From CAYQAJ01 sp964415245 (GTDB taxonomy: Bacteria > Planctomycetota > Planctomycetia > Pirellulales > Pirellulaceae), in contig CAYQAJ010000190.1 in NCBI GenBank assembly GCA_964415245.1, positions 1-10,012 on the forward strand: 10,012 bases of DNA. The letters are read 5' to 3'. Each line of letters begins with the position of its first letter. Position 1 is the first letter of the stretch. Below, piece by piece: positions 6,418 through 10,012 of this stretch. The position numbers were made by a program, and so were the translations under genes. Below the pieces are notes generated by a model. It saw only the letters and a program-made list of their open reading frames with translations, did no database searches and was not told the origin of the DNA.

Positions 6418-6987
6418 TTACAACGTACGTGGGTCGTCGCGGAGCGCAACGCCGAACGGCTCGTCGGGCGCGGGCTCGTCGCGGCGCTCGCCGCCGTTCG
6501 ACTCGGACCAGTCGATTCCCTGGCCTTCGCTTTCATCGGGCGGCAGGGGAATCGCCTTCGTCTCACGCGAATCCACGGCGCCGTGTACGTCGCCGATCCA
6601 CTCGATGTTCTCGTCGGGCACGGCGCTGAAATCGATGGCCGTCGAGCGTCGCGGTGCTTCGTCTGGCCCGACGTACCGCCCGCTCCACCGCGCCCACATC
6701 GAAGGCCGACCGCCGTAGTACGGGTCGCGGCCCTGCCAGTCGTCTTTCCAACGAAACAGCGATACGATCTCGATGCACGCGATCAGAACGACGCAGAACA
6801 GGCCGATCACCGCCAGTCCGAGGCAGGCCTGCAGCACGGTCGCGCCGGCCGCCTTCAGCACGCCGAACAGCACACACGCGCCTGCCGTGACCAGCATCAG
6901 CGATCGCAGGCCGAACTGCGCGCCGCGCGGAGCCGTGTGGCCGTTATCGCCGGAGGCAAACGTCAGCTTTTCTTTTTCGGTCTGCAT
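6418..6987 (-). CDS. Hypothetical small membrane protein with two transmembrane helices and an acidic tail
   Basis: The product is 189 aa. I do not recognise a named family. The QFGLRSLMLVTAGACVLFGV stretch (24-43) resembles the N-terminal 'F-x-LR-(S/T)-L' plus membrane helix seen in many short planctomycete membrane proteins. Two hydrophobic segments are visible (about 29-48 and 50-72), followed by a soluble tail (about 79-189) rich in Asp, Glu, Arg and Pro with no obvious catalytic motif. The ATG at 6987 lacks a clear Shine-Dalgarno; an 11-bp near-palindrome GGCGAATCGCC (6992-7002) occupies that position. It is the last of three same-strand membrane-protein genes, 70 bp downstream of the zinc-ribbon gene, so it may be expressed with them. 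Confidence 0.8.
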   Translation of the reverse strand: MQTEKEKLTFASGDNGHTAPRGAQFGLRSLMLVTAGACVLFGVLKAAGATVLQACLGLAVIGLFCVVLIACIEIVSLFRWKDDWQGRDPYYGGRPSMWARWSGRYVGPDEAPRRSTAIDFSAVPDENIEWIGDVHGAVDSRETKAIPLPPDESEGQGIDWSESNGGERRDEPAPDEPFGVALRDDPRTL

Positions 6988-7057
6988 AACAGGCGAATCG
7001 CCCGCGTCACGGAACCGTCGGAATTTCTCTTTGCGGACTCCGTTTGCACCTCACCAA

Positions 7058-8308
7058 TTATTCCAGATTGCCGGCGTCGATTCGAGAGGCGCCGGCACGT
7101 TTGTCAATGTCGATCGGCTGGTTGCCGCGGGAAATCGAGCTGCCGTCGTCATCGTCGACTACGTTCCCGTCGCCTCGCCCCGCTTCCGCACGGCGGCGCA
7201 TCCCTTCCAGCACGTGGCCGTGCAGCGTGTGGATCACCGTGTACTCCATCGGCCGCCAAAGCCATCGCGGGCTTAGCTTGCGCTGGTAGTGCGTGGTGAG
7301 CACGACGCGGGAGCGGCCATCGTCAAGCGGCTCGATTTCGATCGTGCCGCTCTTAAGCGCCACGTCGCGCTCGAAGTGCAGGTGTTGCTCGACTACGTCG
7401 AAGGCCAGCAGCTTTCCCGGTTCCACGCGGGTGATGCGCTTGGCGAGATGGCCCCGGTCGTACCGGCAGTAGACCACTTCGCCCACGCGGCGCTTGTCCC
7501 CCTCGCTCGAAAGGGGCTTGGGCAGCGCCAGATACAACAACCACGGCGGGTCGTGCTCGACTTCTTCGTAGAACATCACCGCGTCCCAGGCTTGCTCGGG
7601 CGTAGCCTGCATTACCAGCTCGGTGCGTACGTCGGCCGATTCCCTAGTAAGCGGCAGTGCCGTTTCGAGGCCCTGGGCCAGGTACGGAAAGGCCAGAATG
7701 ATGACCAGGGGAAAGAACGATCGCTGGTCCCACCGCGTTCCCGTCAGCACCGCGCGCAGACCGATTCCCAGAATGATGCCGACAAACGTGGGGGCCAGAA
7801 ACACGATCGCCAGCGTACAGCCGCAGAAGATGCCGGCAGCGTGCATTGCCATCAGCAGGCCGGCCACGCAACTGATCGCCACGATGGCCAGCGTGATCGC
7901 CAGCCACACCTCGACGCGCGTGCCGTATCCCAAGACCGCTCCGAAGCTGATCGGCACGGCAAAGAACAGGGCGAGTCCCAACTCGCCCGTCTGTAAACAA
8001 AGGGCGTAGCTGAGCACTCCGCTGATTACCGCCAGCGCGAAGCCGGGGAACCAGTACTTCCACCCCACGCGCGTGCGCCGCGTTCGATAGGTGCGCGGGT
8101 CCTGGGGATCGCACGCAAATCGGCAGCGAGGACAAAAGATGGGACCTTCGTCGTACCAAGGCAGGGGCTCCTGGCACCGCAGGCAATACCGCTCTGGCGC
8201 GTACAGCGGCTCAGCGGGAAGCGGCGAGCCCGATGGCGGGCTCGGCGTCGCGGCGGCGTCGCGCTGCGGCGAGTCGTCGCGGTTCTGCGATTCTTCGGAT
8301 CCGCTCAA
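7058..8308 (-). CDS. Zinc-ribbon / multi-pass membrane / START-like (SRPBCC) domain protein
   Basis: The product is 416 aa. The reading frame opens with TTG at 8308. No in-frame ATG occurs before residue 153, which would remove the zinc ribbon, and GAGG lies 9 nt upstream of the TTG, so I accept TTG. Residues 1-38 are polar and Pro-rich. Cys42-x-x-Cys45 and Cys59-x-x-Cys62 form a zinc ribbon. Several membrane helices follow (about 86-105, 110-128, 133-153, 157-188 and 198-218). Residues about 226-380 resemble a START/SRPBCC (polyketide cyclase-like) ligand-binding fold, from RTELVMQATPEQAWDAV through LLAFDVVE to VVLTTHYQRKL. An acidic low-complexity tail ends the protein. The function is unknown. 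The fold suggests binding of a lipid or other hydrophobic ligand at the membrane, which is inference. The next gene upstream shares the membrane-plus-SRPBCC layout. Confidence 0.87.
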   Translation of the reverse strand: MSGSEESQNRDDSPQRDAAATPSPPSGSPLPAEPLYAPERYCLRCQEPLPWYDEGPIFCPRCRFACDPQDPRTYRTRRTRVGWKYWFPGFALAVISGVLSYALCLQTGELGLALFFAVPISFGAVLGYGTRVEVWLAITLAIVAISCVAGLLMAMHAAGIFCGCTLAIVFLAPTFVGIILGIGLRAVLTGTRWDQRSFFPLVIILAFPYLAQGLETALPLTRESADVRTELVMQATPEQAWDAVMFYEEVEHDPPWLLYLALPKPLSSEGDKRRVGEVVYCRYDRGHLAKRITRVEPGKLLAFDVVEQHLHFERDVALKSGTIEIEPLDDGRSRVVLTTHYQRKLSPRWLWRPMEYTVIHTLHGHVLEGMRRRAEAGRGDGNVVDDDDGSSISRGNQPIDIDKRAGASRIDAGNLE

Positions 8309-8317
8309 GGTCGGTAG

Positions 8318-8321
8318 CCTC
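8318..8321 (-). promoter_or_regulatory. Shine-Dalgarno site supporting a TTG start
   Basis: On the minus strand the sequence GAGG lies 9 nt before the TTG at 8308. Walking upstream in frame I find no ATG or GTG nearby, and the first internal ATG is codon 153. This site therefore decides the start of the zinc-ribbon/SRPBCC protein. Confidence 0.5.
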
Positions 8322-8413
8322 GTTGGTGCTCCCGTCGCGTCGTCACGGCGCCGAACTCCTTCTGCCGTAGCAATGGGTCGAATGGAAAACCCCGCCCGAG
8401 AGGTTTGCCAGTT

Positions 8414-9286
8414 TCACGCCGCCAGCCCTTTGCACAACAGCCGGGCGTGTTCGCGGCACACCCATCGTATCCACAATCGGCCCACCCAGACAGGAATCCA
8501 CTGCGAAGTCCACTTGCCGCACACGCGTACGGTCAGCCGGCTCCGGGCGAGGCTATCGCCGCACGTGCGACGATCGTTTCGCTTGAATTCGCGGTGCTCC
8601 TCATCGAGCGGATCGACTTGAACATAGAATACGTGCGGAAACCCGCGCTGGCGCCCTCGCGCCGATAGATCGCTAAATTCGTATCCGCGCCCCTCGCTCC
8701 AGCGGACAATCCGCCCGAACCGCATGAAGCGCAAACCCGCCGCATTGTGGGCCAGCGCCAGTTCCACCCCGGCAGCCGGAGCTTGCCCACCCAGCGAAAC
8801 GAATTCATGAAACGGGTCGATGGTCAGGAAGTGCGTGAGGTCGGCGACCCTTCGCCACAAGAAATCGGCTCGCTGCTGCAAATTGAGTTCGATGCGAATG
8901 TCGATCGAGCGGCCGCGGTGCGACACGCAATTCACGCGGCATGCCGGAAGCGCGGATTCGCGCGATACCGCCGGGTCATAGAGCCGCCGCGCGTGCTCGG
9001 CACTGCACGCTCCCAGAGTAAGCAGTGATGCGACTTGCAGCGCCCATGCAAACGGTGCCAACCCCGTTCCGCCTACCGCCGACGCGACCCACGCCCCAAA
9101 CGCCGCCGTCAGACCTGCCGCAACGAGCCACGGCACGCACCACAAACTACGGGCCAGTAGTTGCCCGGCGCCAGGCGCAACCAGCGACAGCCACCACGCG
9201 GTCCACTTTTCGCCGTCACGCCTGGTACTGCGCCGCGGCACGTCGCGATCGCGGGCTCGGAGTGCAATCGTTGAAGATGAGGTCAT
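8414..9286 (-). CDS. Membrane protein with PGAGQ motif and C-terminal START-like (SRPBCC) domain
   Basis: The product is 290 aa from the ATG at 9286. An ATG at 9319 and a TTG at 9328 are in frame and would add 11 or 14 residues. None has a convincing Shine-Dalgarno, and the extra codons have less GC-biased third positions, so I prefer 9286. The N-terminus is basic. SLVAPGAGQLL (34-44) resembles the short hydrophobic 'PGxGQ/H' motif of small bacterial membrane proteins. Two or three membrane helices span about 31-95. Residues about 124-285 look like an SRPBCC domain: IDIRIELNL, then DPFHEFVSLGG, AGLRFMRFGRIVRWSEGRGYEFSDLS, and a C-terminal helix that would close the ligand cavity. Function unknown. 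It is the first gene of the probable three-gene membrane operon (105-bp gap to the next) and divergent from the isomerase-like gene. Confidence 0.82.
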   Translation of the reverse strand: MTSSSTIALRARDRDVPRRSTRRDGEKWTAWWLSLVAPGAGQLLARSLWCVPWLVAAGLTAAFGAWVASAVGGTGLAPFAWALQVASLLTLGACSAEHARRLYDPAVSRESALPACRVNCVSHRGRSIDIRIELNLQQRADFLWRRVADLTHFLTIDPFHEFVSLGGQAPAAGVELALAHNAAGLRFMRFGRIVRWSEGRGYEFSDLSARGRQRGFPHVFYVQVDPLDEEHREFKRNDRRTCGDSLARSRLTVRVCGKWTSQWIPVWVGRLWIRWVCREHARLLCKGLAA

Positions 9287-9380
9287 GATACAATTCGTGC
9301 GAAAAGGGTCCTCCGTCATAGTCTTCAACCGCGAAATCGGGCGTCGCGCAACAGCGGTTCTGGCATTCCTCCGCGACTGG

Positions 9381-9410
9381 TTGTTCCCCGGCGCACGCCA
9401 CAGCTAAGAT
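9381..9410 (+). promoter_or_regulatory. Candidate promoter for the isomerase-like gene
   Basis: TTGTTC (9381-9386) and TAAGAT (9405-9410) are separated by 18 bp, matching the -35 consensus at 3 of 6 and the -10 consensus at 4 of 6 positions. Transcription would start near 9417, about 87 nt before the ATG at 9504. It lies in the roughly 217-bp divergent region that must also drive the minus-strand membrane genes. The match is weak. Confidence 0.2.
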
Positions 9411-9503
9411 AACCGCTTCGCATGTCGGGCTGCTACGGCCAATCACCGCGCGCGAGCCGACCATTTGAATCGCGCCAATCGACATGCAACGAGAACCCGC
9501 AAC

Positions 9504-10012
9504 ATGATTACACACTCGGTTCCTCGGCCCGCCACGCCGCGCAAAGTCGGCAAGAAAGACGTGCTGCTGGTGGCCAATGGCGACTTGCGCCTTTCGGCCA
9601 ATCAAAAGTGCTGGCCGGCACAGCAGGAGTTGGAACAAGCCCTTACCCGCGCCGTCGAGAGCCACGGCTATCGTGTCGTGCGGGCTCATTCGTACAAGCC
9701 CGACGAGGGGCACGGATTCATCGCGTCGCAGCGCGAAGGGATGCAGGTCTTCGCGGGCGTCGACCCCATGGCGCGGCTCATCGTGGCCGAGGCCGTGTGG
9801 CAGTACTCGCACCACATGCTGCACGGGCTGATCTCGCATTGGGGGCCGATTCTGACCGTGGCCAACTGGTCGGGCACGTGGCCGGGACTGGTGGGTCTGT
9901 TGAACCTCAACGGATCGCTCACCAAGGCGAACGTGCGGTACTCGTCGCTGTGGGGCGAAGATTTTTCGGCGCGCGACTTTTCGACGAAGCTCGCGCGAAG
10001 GCTGCGAACAGG
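9504..10012 (+). CDS. Partial L-fucose/L-arabinose isomerase-like protein (N-terminal part)
   Basis: An open frame of 169 codons runs off the right edge. It starts at ATG 9504 with a weak purine-rich site (GAGAA, 9491-9495) 8 nt upstream. After a short polar leader without a signal peptide, the sequence begins VLLVANGDLRLSANQKCWPA, the start of a Rossmann-like N-terminal domain. HSYKPDEGHGFIASQREGMQ and a Trp/Gly-rich part (TVANWSGTWPGLVGLLNLNG) follow. I recognise this as resembling proteins annotated as fucose isomerases (COG2407-like) in Planctomycetes, which interconvert aldose and ketose sugars in the cytoplasm. The metal-binding Glu/Asp/His residues of that family lie further downstream, outside the window, so catalytic competence cannot be judged. 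The assignment is from recalled family resemblance. Confidence 0.75.
   Translation, partial: MITHSVPRPATPRKVGKKDVLLVANGDLRLSANQKCWPAQQELEQALTRAVESHGYRVVRAHSYKPDEGHGFIASQREGMQVFAGVDPMARLIVAEAVWQYSHHMLHGLISHWGPILTVANWSGTWPGLVGLLNLNGSLTKANVRYSSLWGEDFSARDFSTKLARRLRT

Noticed and set aside
9216..9839. Open frame of 207 codons on the minus strand across the divergent promoter region
   Set aside because: It covers the start of the isomerase-like gene and the start of the membrane-protein gene in another frame, and its product has no coherent domain pattern.

Overview
The window looks like GC-rich chromosomal DNA from a planctomycete, probably of the Pirellulales. The strongest sign is a pair of genes whose products match, piece by piece, the large 'PVC-type' secreted dehydrogenase/cytochrome proteins (beta-propeller, HEAT repeats, CxxCH heme domain). 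Large Gly/Ser-rich secreted proteins and membrane proteins with a zinc ribbon or a START-like domain also fit. There are no rRNA, tRNA, CRISPR or transposase genes.

Layout, left to right. (1) The 5' part of a minus-strand lipoprotein gene (2-316, running off the left edge) has a Gly/Ser/Pro-rich mature region built partly from a 63-bp tandem repeat. (2) A 521-bp divergent intergenic region holds no gene I can support. (3) 838-2679 (+) is a secreted propeller plus HEAT-repeat protein. (4) 2700-4205 (-) is a membrane-anchored FAD-dependent oxidase of the VAO/PCMH type. It converges on gene 3 with a 20-bp gap. (5) 4365-6164 (+) is a secreted HEAT-repeat plus c-type heme protein with a C-terminal beta-sandwich-like domain. 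(6) 6165-6417 is a convergent intergenic region with a 122/123-bp tandem duplication. Each unit contains a piece of the preceding gene's 3' end and a two-hairpin palindromic repeat. (7) Three minus-strand membrane-protein genes may form an operon, read in the order 9286-8414, 8308-7058, 6987-6418. The first two both end in a START/SRPBCC-like domain. (8) The 5' part of a fucose/arabinose-isomerase-like gene (9504 to the right edge, +) is divergent from that operon.

How the genes may work together. The 838-2679 and 4365-6164 products look like the N- and C-terminal halves of one ancestral fused dehydrogenase/cytochrome. They have been separated, the second half has its own signal peptide, and a reverse-strand flavin oxidase gene lies between them. 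All three products are predicted to be exported or to face the periplasm, so a small extracytoplasmic redox set is a reasonable inference; no substrate can be read from the sequence. The isomerase-like gene hints at sugar metabolism nearby but need not be linked.

The two points most worth following up are the apparent gene fission around the FAD oxidase and the duplicated two-hairpin repeat. All four differences between the two repeat copies fall in hairpin loops.
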